Shown: positions 9,502-20,610 of the stretch, piece after piece
Position numbering within the stretch: the stretch's first letter is position 1
Layout: each line of letters starts with the position of its first letter
NCBI GenBank assembly: GCA_021772015.1
Contig: JAETNS010000003.1
Location: 156,517 to 220,516, forward strand
Origin: Prevotellaceae bacterium
Lineage (GTDB): Bacteria > Bacteroidota > Bacteroidia > Bacteroidales > Muribaculaceae
Direction: 5' to 3'
DNA: 64,000 nt
Notes under the pieces: generated by a model
Seen by the model: only the letters and a program-made list of their open reading frames with translations
What the model was told of the DNA's origin: nothing
The model's database searches: none
Translations under genes and position numbers: made by a program

Positions 9502-12489
9502 ATGAAAAAATGCAGGAATCATGTCAGGAAACTGATTTCCTTTTTGCTGTTGGCATTAGGGCTACAGTTTGTGACAGCCCAGCAGCTTAATGTTAAAGGA
9601 ACGGTTACCGATCCCGACGGGGAGCCTATCATAGGCGCGAGCGTCATCGTCGAGGGAACCAAGACCGGCACTTCCACTGATATCGATGGAAATTTCGCAG
9701 TGACTGCTGATGCCAAAAGCAAACTGAGAGTATCTTATATCGGTTATGAGACTCAGTCAGTGGCTGTGAATGGCCGTAGTGATATCAAGGTCATAATGAA
9801 AGAGAATTCCGCCGTTCTTGACGAGGTGGTGGTCATCGGTTACGGCACCATGGACAAGAAGGAGCTGACCTCGGCTATCTCCCATGTGAGCGAGAAGGAT
9901 TTCCTTTCGGTAAGCTCCCTTGATCCCTCAATGATGATCCAGGGAAAGGTGCCCGGAGTCTCGATTACCAATACGGGTGCAGGCGATCCCAACAATCAGG
10001 CCAGCATACAGATCCGAGGTGTCTCCTCCCGCTCGGCCGGTCTCGGCCCGCTGATCGTTATCGACGGAGTCCCCGGCGGCAATCTGACCAACATCAACCC
10101 CAATGATATCGCCTCTTTCGACATATTAAAGGATGGCGCGGCATCGGCCATCTATGGTACACGCGGTTCAAACGGTGTCATCCTTGTCACCACCAAGAAA
10201 GGCAGCAAGGACGGCGCGACCCATACATCCTATTCCGGGACTTTGGCTTGGGATGTTGTCAATAAAGAACTCGACATGATGACCGCGCAGGATTACCGTG
10301 AGGTGCGTCTGGGCTGGGGTGATCGCGGTGTCGACCTCGGTGGCAATGAAGATTGGCTTGATGCAGTCACCCGTACAGGTTTCACCCAGCAACATACCCT
10401 GACCATAAGTGGCGGCAACGAGCGCAGCAATTACCGTGTCAGTGCCGACTACCGCAGGGCCAATGGTATCGACCTCCGTTCGAGCCGAGAGGAATACGGC
10501 GCGCGTGCGTCGGTGATGCATACCACCAAGGGTGGCCTGTTCACGATAAATATCAATGTCGCTCCCCGTATCATCTACCGCAACAATGCCGACTGGTCGG
10601 TGTTCCGCAACGCCATCGAGGCCAACCCTACGACTCCGATCATGGATCCCGAGAATCCCAACATGTATTACAATTTCCAGGGACAGGTCGTCGGCAGCAA
10701 CCCGGTAGAGTTGATGAAGCTTGAGAAGGACCAGGCTGACACCAAGCTCCTTGACTGGGACGGAACACTCAAGCTCAATCTCCTGCCTCTTTTTGCGAAG
10801 GACGGCCAGAGCATCCATCACCTGACAACCCAGGTGATGTTCGCCGACCATCAATACAGCAACAACAACACATGGTTCCGTCCGTCGACTTCCACATTGG
10901 CTGTCAACAACGGTTATGAAGGTGAGGCCAGCCGCTCTTATTCAAAGGAGCGCCAATATGTTGTCGAATGGCTGACCAATTACAACACCCATATCGACAA
11001 GCACAATATCAAGGCAATGGTGGGTTATTCCTATCAATATTCCCAATATTCCGGTTTCAACGCCGAGAACAAGGATTTCCCCAATGACGGTCTGGGAGCA
11101 GACAATCTTGGTTCGGGCGAGCTGGCCAAGGAGGAGGGTGAGGTCTTGATGGGAAGCTATCGCAATGACTCCAAGCTGATTTCATTTTTCGGGCGTGTCA
11201 GCTATGACTTTGACGGGAAATATCTTCTGACCGCCTCCCTGCGTCATGAAGGATCCTCGAAATTCGGAAAGAACCACAAGTGGGGCAACTTCCCCGCCGT
11301 GTCTGCCGGATGGCGTATCTCGCAGGAGAAGTTCATGAGCGGGCTGCGTTGGATCGACGACCTGAAAATCCGCGCCGACTACGGTGTGACCGGTAATCAG
11401 GACTTCGACAGCTATCTTTCGCTCAACACCATGGGCGGTTTCGGTTACTACTATTACAACGGGAAATATTTCCAGGTATGGGGCCCGGGCAAGAATGTCA
11501 ATCCCGATCTCCGCTGGGAGAAGGGAAAGAACTGGAACATAGGCCTTGACTTCTCGCTCTTCAACAACCGTCTTTATGGTTCGCTCAACTACTTCAACCG
11601 CCGTCAGCAGGATCTGTTGGGTAACTACAAAGTGTCGGTGCCTCCCTATCTGTTCGACGAGACCTTTGTCAATGTCGGGACGATGAAGAATACCGGATTT
11701 GAGTTCGACATCACCTTCAACGCTGTCAACACCAAGGATTTTTCCTACAGCTTCAATGTCATAGGGACGGCGATGAGCAACAAGTTTGTCGATTTCAGCA
11801 ACTCGCAGTATATCGGGCAGGATTTCTACAACGTCTGCTCGACAGAAGATCCCTATCCTTTCTACAACCTCCAGCGTATCGAGAAGGGGGAGTCGCTCGG
11901 TAATTTCTATATGTGGAAATATGCCGGGATAACTCCGGAAGGGGAGTGGCTGGTCTACGACAAGGACAATGATATCATCCGCGCCTCGCAGGCTACTGAC
12001 GAAGACCGTCGTATCGTGGGCAACGGTATGCCGAAATTCACATTGTCTACAAGCCATAACTTCCGTTACAAGAACTTCGACCTGGCCCTGTTCTTCAGGG
12101 GAGCATTCGGATTTGACATCTTCAACATCCATGATTTCTATTACGGGACACGTAATTTCTCCGGCAATATGCTCCGCAAGGCTTACGGCAAGAACTTCGA
12201 CATATCGCCTGATGTCAACCCGGTTGTCACAGACTATTTCCTGGAGCGCGGGGACTACTTCAAGCTCGACATGCTGACCTTGGGCTACACCTTGCCGACT
12301 CCGAAGCTCCGGTTCCTTGACCGTGTGAGAGTCTACGGGACGGTGAAGAATGTCTTCACTATCACCAAGTTCAGCGGTGTGGATCCCTCCACCTACCAGG
12401 TCAACGGACTGACCCCCGGCGGCCAAGGCTCGAGGACATATTATCCGTCGACACGACAGTTTATTGTCGGACTGCAGCTTGATTTCTAA
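9502..12489 (+). CDS. SusC/RagA-family TonB-linked outer membrane transporter
   Basis: Outer membrane importer for oligosaccharides, working with the SusD lipoprotein as its lid. It is 995 residues with an N-terminal signal peptide ending near VTAQQ. A carboxypeptidase-regulatory-like domain follows (LNVKGTVTDPDGEPIIGASV), then the SusC signature LDEVVVIGYGT, the plug (IQIRGVSSR, PLIVIDGVPGG, DILKDGAASAIYGTRGSNGV) and a long beta barrel ending in an aromatic-rich strand (FIVGLQLDF). It is first in the PUL transcript and lies 34 bases before susD. The substrate is inferred from the neighbouring GH66 and GH31 as alpha-1,6-glucan oligosaccharides. Confidence 0.97.
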   Translation: MKKCRNHVRKLISFLLLALGLQFVTAQQLNVKGTVTDPDGEPIIGASVIVEGTKTGTSTDIDGNFAVTADAKSKLRVSYIGYETQSVAVNGRSDIKVIMKENSAVLDEVVVIGYGTMDKKELTSAISHVSEKDFLSVSSLDPSMMIQGKVPGVSITNTGAGDPNNQASIQIRGVSSRSAGLGPLIVIDGVPGGNLTNINPNDIASFDILKDGAASAIYGTRGSNGVILVTTKKGSKDGATHTSYSGTLAWDVVNKELDMMTAQDYREVRLGWGDRGVDLGGNEDWLDAVTRTGFTQQHTLTISGGNERSNYRVSADYRRANGIDLRSSREEYGARASVMHTTKGGLFTININVAPRIIYRNNADWSVFRNAIEANPTTPIMDPENPNMYYNFQGQVVGSNPVELMKLEKDQADTKLLDWDGTLKLNLLPLFAKDGQSIHHLTTQVMFADHQYSNNNTWFRPSTSTLAVNNGYEGEASRSYSKERQYVVEWLTNYNTHIDKHNIKAMVGYSYQYSQYSGFNAENKDFPNDGLGADNLGSGELAKEEGEVLMGSYRNDSKLISFFGRVSYDFDGKYLLTASLRHEGSSKFGKNHKWGNFPAVSAGWRISQEKFMSGLRWIDDLKIRADYGVTGNQDFDSYLSLNTMGGFGYYYYNGKYFQVWGPGKNVNPDLRWEKGKNWNIGLDFSLFNNRLYGSLNYFNRRQQDLLGNYKVSVPPYLFDETFVNVGTMKNTGFEFDITFNAVNTKDFSYSFNVIGTAMSNKFVDFSNSQYIGQDFYNVCSTEDPYPFYNLQRIEKGESLGNFYMWKYAGITPEGEWLVYDKDNDIIRASQATDEDRRIVGNGMPKFTLSTSHNFRYKNFDLALFFRGAFGFDIFNIHDFYYGTRNFSGNMLRKAYGKNFDISPDVNPVVTDYFLERGDYFKLDMLTLGYTLPTPKLRFLDRVRVYGTVKNVFTITKFSGVDPSTYQVNGLTPGGQGSRTYYPSTRQFIVGLQLDF

Positions 12490-12523
12490 ACCTTACCTTA
12501 TTCTTAAACCATCTGAAATTAAA

Positions 12524-14260
12524 ATGAAATTTCTCAGACATATAGCGTCCGCGACCCTGGGACTTGTGGCTCTCGCCGGTTGCACCAATCTGGACGAGAC
12601 TCTCTACGATCAGGTCGGCACGCAAAACTACTACAACACCAAGAATGATGTCATCCGCGCGGCGTTCCGTCCGTTTGAACATGCCTATTGGAGCATCCAG
12701 AGCCGTCATGTGCTCAATGAGCTGTCGGCTGACCAGCTGATCACACCGACTCGCGACGGCTGGTGGGATGACGGCGGAAAATGGCGCAGGCTACATTACC
12801 ATGACTGGAATGTCGAGGATGGCGGTGACGCGCAGACCGAGTGGAACGGCTGTTTCCAGGGAATCATGCAATGTAATTACGTCATCGAGGACCTTGCCAC
12901 ACTTGATCCGGCGAAATTCGGCTTTTCCCAGCCTGAATTCGACAATATCAACGCCCAGTGTCGCGCTCTCCGCGCATGGTTCTATATCCGCCTGCTTGAC
13001 GCGTTCCGCAACATTCCCCTGGCTGTGAGCTTCAATGATGTCTCTCTGAACTCCGACGGGCAGGTGGAGCCGAAAGTTGTCTTTGATTTCGTGGAGAATG
13101 AGCTTAAAGACTGTCTGTCTCTTCTCACCAAGAAGGAAAGCCTTGGCACCAACGCCAATATCCAGGGGCAATGGACCCAGGCCGGAGCCGCCGCGCTTCT
13201 TGTCCGTCTTTACCTCAACGCGGAGGTGTATATCGGTGAGAACCGCTATTCCGATTGCGAGAAAGTCGCCCAGGATATCCTTGACGGGGTCTATGGAGCC
13301 TATCAGGTCGCAGACCGGTGGGATGCGGCTTTCGACTGGAACAACGACACCTGTGACGAGGTGATTTTCGGGTTCCCCGGCTCGCAGGGTTATTCCTACT
13401 GGCATTATCAGGGCGACACCTACTGGTGGACCGTGCCGGCCCGCGCCCGTTACTATTTCAACGACCGCAAGGCCAAAGGTGGCGACCATAATACCAAATA
13501 TGCCGCTTCTCCCAGCTATGACCTCAATGGTGACCTCTATACTTATGAGCTGGGAATGCCGATCCAGAATTTCCGCAAGTATCCTGGTGACGAGCGCATG
13601 AAACTATACCGCAACCTCGGCGACAACAAAAGGGAGGGTATGTTCCTCTTCGGCTATCTTGAATATATCGACGAGGATGGCCAGAAGAAACGTGTCCGTG
13701 CTCCCGAGCAGCCCTATGATCTCTATATCCGTGACGCTGTCGGCAACTTCCAGGCAATGGCCCCCGACAAATGGCCGGCCAACAAGACCAGCAACCTCAT
13801 GAACGGAGACCACAATTCAGGCTGGCATTTCGCCAAATATCCTTTCTACAGTGATGACGATTCCCATCAGATGGAGAGCGACTACACCGAGATCCGCCTC
13901 CCGGAGGTAATCTATTCGTTGGCGGAATGCAAACTCCGCTCGGGCAAGAAATCCGACGCGGCCAAATTGCTCAACAGTGTGCGTCGCCGCAACTATCCCG
14001 CAGAGAATCTTCAGGATGTATTGTATGCTCCTGAAGGAAAAGCAGAACTCAACGAGAAGGAGATGCTCGACGAGTGGGGCCGCGAGTTTTTCGCCGAGAG
14101 CCGCCGTCGTATCGATCTGATACGTTTCGGAAAGTTCTCCACCGGCACATGGTGGGACAAGACACCAGATGCAGGTCGTCACACCGAGATTTTCCCGATC
14201 ATGCGTCCTATTCTCAACTCCAACCCGGCGTTGAAACAGAATCCCGGTTACAGCAACTGA
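12524..14260 (+). CDS. SusD-like surface glycan-binding lipoprotein
   Basis: Partner of SusC: binds glycan at the cell surface and closes over the transporter. A longer frame opens at 12464 inside susC, but the ATG at 12524 gives an immediate lipoprotein signal with lipobox LAGC (Cys20), so I choose it (578 residues). SusD-family features seen are WFYIRLLDAFRNIPLAV, the TPR-rich helical body, EIRLPEVIYSLAECKLRSG, and the C-terminal EKEMLDEWGREFFAESRRRI / DLIRFGKF block. It is co-transcribed with susC. Confidence 0.95.
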   Translation: MKFLRHIASATLGLVALAGCTNLDETLYDQVGTQNYYNTKNDVIRAAFRPFEHAYWSIQSRHVLNELSADQLITPTRDGWWDDGGKWRRLHYHDWNVEDGGDAQTEWNGCFQGIMQCNYVIEDLATLDPAKFGFSQPEFDNINAQCRALRAWFYIRLLDAFRNIPLAVSFNDVSLNSDGQVEPKVVFDFVENELKDCLSLLTKKESLGTNANIQGQWTQAGAAALLVRLYLNAEVYIGENRYSDCEKVAQDILDGVYGAYQVADRWDAAFDWNNDTCDEVIFGFPGSQGYSYWHYQGDTYWWTVPARARYYFNDRKAKGGDHNTKYAASPSYDLNGDLYTYELGMPIQNFRKYPGDERMKLYRNLGDNKREGMFLFGYLEYIDEDGQKKRVRAPEQPYDLYIRDAVGNFQAMAPDKWPANKTSNLMNGDHNSGWHFAKYPFYSDDDSHQMESDYTEIRLPEVIYSLAECKLRSGKKSDAAKLLNSVRRRNYPAENLQDVLYAPEGKAELNEKEMLDEWGREFFAESRRRIDLIRFGKFSTGTWWDKTPDAGRHTEIFPIMRPILNSNPALKQNPGYSN

Positions 14261-14307
14261 TGACGGCGACACCGGTCACTATATAACAACATTGAACAGT
14301 CGTATCC

Positions 14308-15879
14308 ATGAAACTCAAAAACATATTTCCCGCTTTGGCCGCGATCACGATGACCGTGACATTGGCCTCATGTGACGGTGAGAAAGATCTGGTCATAATC
14401 GACGGGAACCTTCCTATAAAGACTTCGACCCTTTATATGGTCGGCGACGCGACTCCGAATGGCTGGAGCATCGACTCACCGACTCCGTTGACTCCCACTG
14501 CAGAAGATCCCCTTGTGTTTACTTGGGAGGGCACGCTCAACACCGGTGAGATGAAGCTATGCCTGACCACCGGCAGCTGGGATGCCGGTTTCATCCGCCC
14601 GCTTTCCAACGGCACGGAAATCAATTCCACGCCGATTGTAGCCGCTACTTTCCAGATGCACGCCGGCGATCCTGACGAGAAGTGGAAAGTCACGGAAGCA
14701 GGTGTCTATCAATTGACCTTCGATCTGCGCAACTGGAACATGTCGACAGCCTATCTTGGCGGTCAGCCTGCTCCGGAGATCGAGCCTATCGTTGCCGAGG
14801 CATTGTTCCTTGTGGGTGATGCGACAGCCAACGGCTGGAACATAGATGCTCCCGTACAGGCTGAGAAGAAATCGGAGTTCATATATGAATACACCGGCCC
14901 TCTGACAGGCGGAGATTTCAAAGCCTGCACATCGACCGGCAGCTGGGATGTGCCTTTCGTCCGTCCTGCTTCCGATGGCCAGAAACTGACCAAAGATGGT
15001 TTCGAGGAGGACGGTTTCGTTTACACGACCGCTCCCGACAATAAATGGAAGGTCGCCGATCCCGGTATATACCATCTGACTTTCGACCTTGAGAAATGGA
15101 CTGTCAAGGGTGAGTTTGTCGAAGAGATCGTCAATGAGAAGAATCCGATCGAGACCCCGACCCTCTATATGATCGGCGACGCTACCCCCGGCGGATGGAG
15201 CATGGATGACGCTACGGCGTTTACCGTTTCCTCCTCAAACAAATATATCTTCACTTGGGAAGGTGATCTTGTGACCGGGTCGATGAAAGCCTGTCTGGAG
15301 CCTGACGGCACATTCTCTTGTCCGTTTATCCGTCCGGCATCGGCTGATGTGGAGATCTCCTCCAATGGAGTGGCTTCCCCGGATTTTGTCTACACCACTG
15401 CGCCTGATGACCAGTGGAAGATCACTGAAGCAGGCCGTTACCGCATAGTTTTTGATCTTGAGAACTGGAAAATCGCCGTCACAAAGCTTGATGGAGATGA
15501 GCCGGGACCGGGTGATGACGAGAAGGATCCTATTGAGAGCGCGACCCTCTATATGATCGGCGACGCGACTCCCGGAGGATGGAGCATGGATGACGCCACG
15601 GCGTTTACCCGCTCTGCCGACAATGGCTATATCTTCATATGGGAGGGGAATCTCTCGACAGGGGAGATGAAAGCCTGTCTGGAGCCTGACGGCACATTCT
15701 CCTGTCCTTTCCTCCGTCCGTCATACAATGGCTGTGAGATTTCCCGCCAGGGTGTCGCTTCCCCCGATTTCGTCTACACGACGGATCCTGACGACAAATG
15801 GAAAGTCACCGAGGCCGGACATTACCGCCTGACTTTTGACTTGCAGAACCTGACTATCGCCGTCACTTCACTTGACTGA
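14308..15879 (+). CDS. SusE/SusF-like surface glycan-binding lipoprotein with four modules
   Basis: Probably a surface protein that tethers alpha-glucan. The 523 residues begin with a lipoprotein signal (LASC, Cys22). Four tandem modules of about 120 residues start near 42, 166, 286 and 414. Each opens with LYM(V/I)GDATPxGWSxD or a close variant (LFLVGDATANGWNID in module 2) and ends with a WKV...Y.LTFDL strand. The aromatic residues match the starch-binding CBM style of SusE/SusF. Modules 3 and 4 are almost identical over long stretches, including ACLEPDGTFSCPF in both, which suggests a recent internal duplication. It lies 47 bases after susD. Confidence 0.88.
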   Translation: MKLKNIFPALAAITMTVTLASCDGEKDLVIIDGNLPIKTSTLYMVGDATPNGWSIDSPTPLTPTAEDPLVFTWEGTLNTGEMKLCLTTGSWDAGFIRPLSNGTEINSTPIVAATFQMHAGDPDEKWKVTEAGVYQLTFDLRNWNMSTAYLGGQPAPEIEPIVAEALFLVGDATANGWNIDAPVQAEKKSEFIYEYTGPLTGGDFKACTSTGSWDVPFVRPASDGQKLTKDGFEEDGFVYTTAPDNKWKVADPGIYHLTFDLEKWTVKGEFVEEIVNEKNPIETPTLYMIGDATPGGWSMDDATAFTVSSSNKYIFTWEGDLVTGSMKACLEPDGTFSCPFIRPASADVEISSNGVASPDFVYTTAPDDQWKITEAGRYRIVFDLENWKIAVTKLDGDEPGPGDDEKDPIESATLYMIGDATPGGWSMDDATAFTRSADNGYIFIWEGNLSTGEMKACLEPDGTFSCPFLRPSYNGCEISRQGVASPDFVYTTDPDDKWKVTEAGHYRLTFDLQNLTIAVTSLD

Positions 15880-15936
15880 TGTGATTTGTCTTTCTGATTG
15901 TAAAAATAATTTTGAACGATTATTCCAAAGATACTG

Positions 15937-17352
15937 ATGAAAAAGATCATGATATCGGCCGGCGTGGCTGTCTCGATGCTTTTTGCGTCGTGTAGCGATG
16001 AGATCGAGATGCGCCGTCCTCCCGTTTACGAGCTTCCGGAACTTCCCGTCGTGGAGGGTATCCACAAAAACAAGGCTCCCCTCTATTGGAGCGTATATGA
16101 ATACTGCTATGAGCAGGAGCTGGCAGGTGTATCCAATGGAGACATGGACATCACCCCCGCCCAGTGGGATGAGATCATCGACTGGGTGGCCACCGAGCTG
16201 AAGCCTCACGGATATGACATGGTCTGCACAGACGGCTTCATTCCGATGCTCGCCAAAGATGAGACAGGATACATGACCCATTACGGGTCGACTTCGCTCA
16301 AAGATCTTGTGGCCAGGGCGAAAGCCAAAGGTTTGAAAGTCGGGGTGTATGACAATCCTCTCTGGATCCACGGGCCGTCAGAGACCAAGATCGAAGGCAC
16401 GGACTATACTTTCGGTGGACTCACCTACAATGGGACTACCACAGTACTCAATCCGTCGACGGAGGATATGTGGTTTCAGTGGGTTGTGGCTGAGAATCCC
16501 GGAGCAAGAGAGTATATCGACGGTTTCTTCAAACATTATGCCGACCTTGGCATTGATTACATCCGTATGGACTTCCTGTCATGGTATGAGGATGGCAAAG
16601 ACCGCAATATCGGTGTGGTCGGCCGTGGCTATGGCCGCCCCTCTTATGCCCGTGCATTGGCCTATATCGCGGAGTCTGCCAAAAAATATGGGATCTTCAC
16701 CTCTCTGGTAATGCCCCATATGTATAATGACGCGGAGCTTGAGGCAGCTTACGGAAACATGGTGAGGATCGTGGCCGATACCGGCGGTGGTGGCTGGTGG
16801 CACTGCTCGGCTGCCGACAAAGGGAAGGTCTACGCCAATTGGCCCAACTGTATGAATATGTTTGACGGGTTCGTCTACTGGTCGCATATATCCGGCCGTG
16901 AAAGGGTGATACTCGACGGTGACTTCATCAGGCTTAACAAGTTCGACACCGACGCGGAGAAGGAGACCGTAATATCCCTCCAGCTGATGGCCGGCGGTCC
17001 GGTGACGGTGGCTGACCAGGAGTCTACTATCGGAAACGATATGAAGTTCTACACCAATGACGAGATCCTTGCCCTTAACGCTGACCGTTTTGTCGGGAAG
17101 CCGCTTAGCCCGAATGTGACAGATGCCAACAATCAGATCTGGTATGGCCAGATGTCAAACGGTGATTGGGTCGTGGGACTCTTCAACCGTGGTGACAATT
17201 CTGTTGCGTATAATGTCAAATTCTCGGATCTCGGTATCCAGGGAGAATGGAAAATCCGTGATCTCTGGCGGCATGCCGATGAAGGTACCGCGAATCTGGT
17301 GTCGGCTACGGTTCCAGCCCACGGGTGTAAAATCATCCGCCTTTCAAAATAA
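15937..17352 (+). CDS. GH27-like (clan GH-D) glycoside hydrolase lipoprotein
   Basis: Predicted retaining alpha-glycosidase, 471 residues, exported as a lipoprotein (lipobox FASC, Cys19). Clan GH-D features are visible: a TIM barrel with GYDMVCTDGF, the nucleophile strand GIDYIRMDFLSW (candidate nucleophile Asp212), the acid/base region MVRIVADTGGGGW (candidate Asp281), and a C-terminal beta domain (WVVGLFNRGDNS). GH27 is mostly alpha-galactosidases, but it also holds isomaltodextranase, which releases isomaltose from dextran. Placement between susE and a GH97 in a locus with GH66 favours an alpha-glucan role. This is inference, and alpha-galactosidase activity remains possible. Confidence 0.75.
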   Translation: MKKIMISAGVAVSMLFASCSDEIEMRRPPVYELPELPVVEGIHKNKAPLYWSVYEYCYEQELAGVSNGDMDITPAQWDEIIDWVATELKPHGYDMVCTDGFIPMLAKDETGYMTHYGSTSLKDLVARAKAKGLKVGVYDNPLWIHGPSETKIEGTDYTFGGLTYNGTTTVLNPSTEDMWFQWVVAENPGAREYIDGFFKHYADLGIDYIRMDFLSWYEDGKDRNIGVVGRGYGRPSYARALAYIAESAKKYGIFTSLVMPHMYNDAELEAAYGNMVRIVADTGGGGWWHCSAADKGKVYANWPNCMNMFDGFVYWSHISGRERVILDGDFIRLNKFDTDAEKETVISLQLMAGGPVTVADQESTIGNDMKFYTNDEILALNADRFVGKPLSPNVTDANNQIWYGQMSNGDWVVGLFNRGDNSVAYNVKFSDLGIQGEWKIRDLWRHADEGTANLVSATVPAHGCKIIRLSK

Positions 17353-17380
17353 CTCCAACTTTTACGCAATAGCTTAATAA

Positions 17381-19525
<2,145 letters not shown>

Positions 19526-19579
19526 TTTTCAAGATAGTTTGAATTGAAAAAACATAAACCATTCATATATTTTACCGAC

Positions 19580-20485
19580 ATGAAAATCTTTACCAAAATT
19601 GCTATCGCAGCCGCTTGCGTCGTGACTGCCGCCAACGTTTCAGCTCAAGGAAGAACCGACCTGCTCTGGGTGCTCGGAGATGCAACCCCTTCAGGTTGGA
19701 GCACCGACGATGCTACCGCCCTTCTCGCACCGGCCGATGACTCGAAAATCTATTCCGGGACAATGTATCTGGAGGCTGACAAGGACTTCAAGTTCCTTAC
19801 CACCTATGATTTCGGCAATATGGAATACCGCGCAGCGACGGCTGATGCCACTCCTGACGCGGATGGGAAAGTAGCTCTCGTGCTGACCGGCGATGGAGAT
19901 GACTTCAAGATACATGTGACCGAGTCGGCCAATTATCTCATCACAGTGGACACAGAGTCGCTTGAGGCCACTATTGTCAAATCGGCTTATCAGGAGACAC
20001 AGGTTCGTTATGCTTCGATCTTTATCGTCGGGTCGGCTTTGTCGACAGGGTATGCCGTCGACAAGGGACTGGCTATGCTGCAGAACCCCGCCGCGCCGTA
20101 TGAATTCAGTGTTTCCAACGCCTCCATGCAGGAGGGCTCTTTCAAAATAGCCACCGCCCTCAAAGGATCCGGCACCTGGGATGCCCGATACTGGTACTTC
20201 GCCGATCCCGCCGATCCCACGAAGATGATGCCGAATGCTGATGGAGACAACCAGTGGAGCATTTCTACCGCAGGCAATTATGACGTGAAAGCCAATCTGG
20301 CAACCAATGTGATCTCTATCACCGAAGCCGGCCAGTCTGGTATATCGGAAATTACTGCCGGCGCTGTTGAAGATCTCCCGGTTGCATATTATACCATCGA
20401 AGGCCGTCGTGTTGATGCTCCTGTGGCCGGAAGCCTGGTGATCAAGGTCTCCGCTGACGGAACCGCTACCAAAGTACGTTTCTGA
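19580..20485 (+). CDS. Secreted SusE/F-module protein, two modules
   Basis: The frame is open from a TTG at 19544, but the ATG at 19580 starts a clean signal peptide (MKIFTKIAIAAACVV...VSAQ), giving 301 residues. Two modules related to those of the SusE-like lipoprotein are present: LLWVLGDATPSGWSTDD near residue 30, and a more diverged IFIVGSALSTGYAVDKGLAM near 150. The C-terminus (YYTIEGRRV...GSLVIKVSADG...KVRF) resembles a short type IX sorting-like tail. There is no lipobox. It is probably an extracellular or surface alpha-glucan-binding protein; no catalytic motif is seen. Confidence 0.78.
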   Translation: MKIFTKIAIAAACVVTAANVSAQGRTDLLWVLGDATPSGWSTDDATALLAPADDSKIYSGTMYLEADKDFKFLTTYDFGNMEYRAATADATPDADGKVALVLTGDGDDFKIHVTESANYLITVDTESLEATIVKSAYQETQVRYASIFIVGSALSTGYAVDKGLAMLQNPAAPYEFSVSNASMQEGSFKIATALKGSGTWDARYWYFADPADPTKMMPNADGDNQWSISTAGNYDVKANLATNVISITEAGQSGISEITAGAVEDLPVAYYTIEGRRVDAPVAGSLVIKVSADGTATKVRF

Positions 20486-20536
20486 TCCACTCCACATTAA
20501 TCCTTAAAACGCCTTAAGATTCCTGCAAATCAAGAG

Positions 20537-20575
20537 TGTGCCGGGAGGGAGGCTCCGACGTTCTCTCCCGACACA
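20537..20575 (+). other. Intergenic hairpin inside the PUL
   Basis: TGTGCCGGGAG (20537-20547) and CTCCCGACACA (20565-20575) pair over 11 bases with one mismatch around a 17-base loop. No T tract follows, so this is not a classic terminator. In the middle of the operon it could act as a processing or mRNA-stability hairpin that sets relative expression of upstream and downstream genes. Confidence 0.5.
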
Positions 20576-20610
20576 TTCCTATCTTTCGTATGCTTTAACC
20601 TGACCATATA

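Noticed and set aside
10168..10854. Other long antisense frames, e.g. 10168-10854, 12791-13489, 19691-20497, 24306-25082 and 25973-26773
   Set aside because: All are shadows of real PUL genes, with low-complexity, histidine- and arginine-rich products typical of reverse-strand translation.
11182..12426. 414-codon open frame antisense to susC
   Set aside because: It lies wholly inside a clear SusC gene, has no family features, and arises from the strong codon bias of the sense strand.
12464..12523. Extended susD start overlapping susC
   Set aside because: The extension hides the lipoprotein signal that begins exactly at the ATG at 12524.
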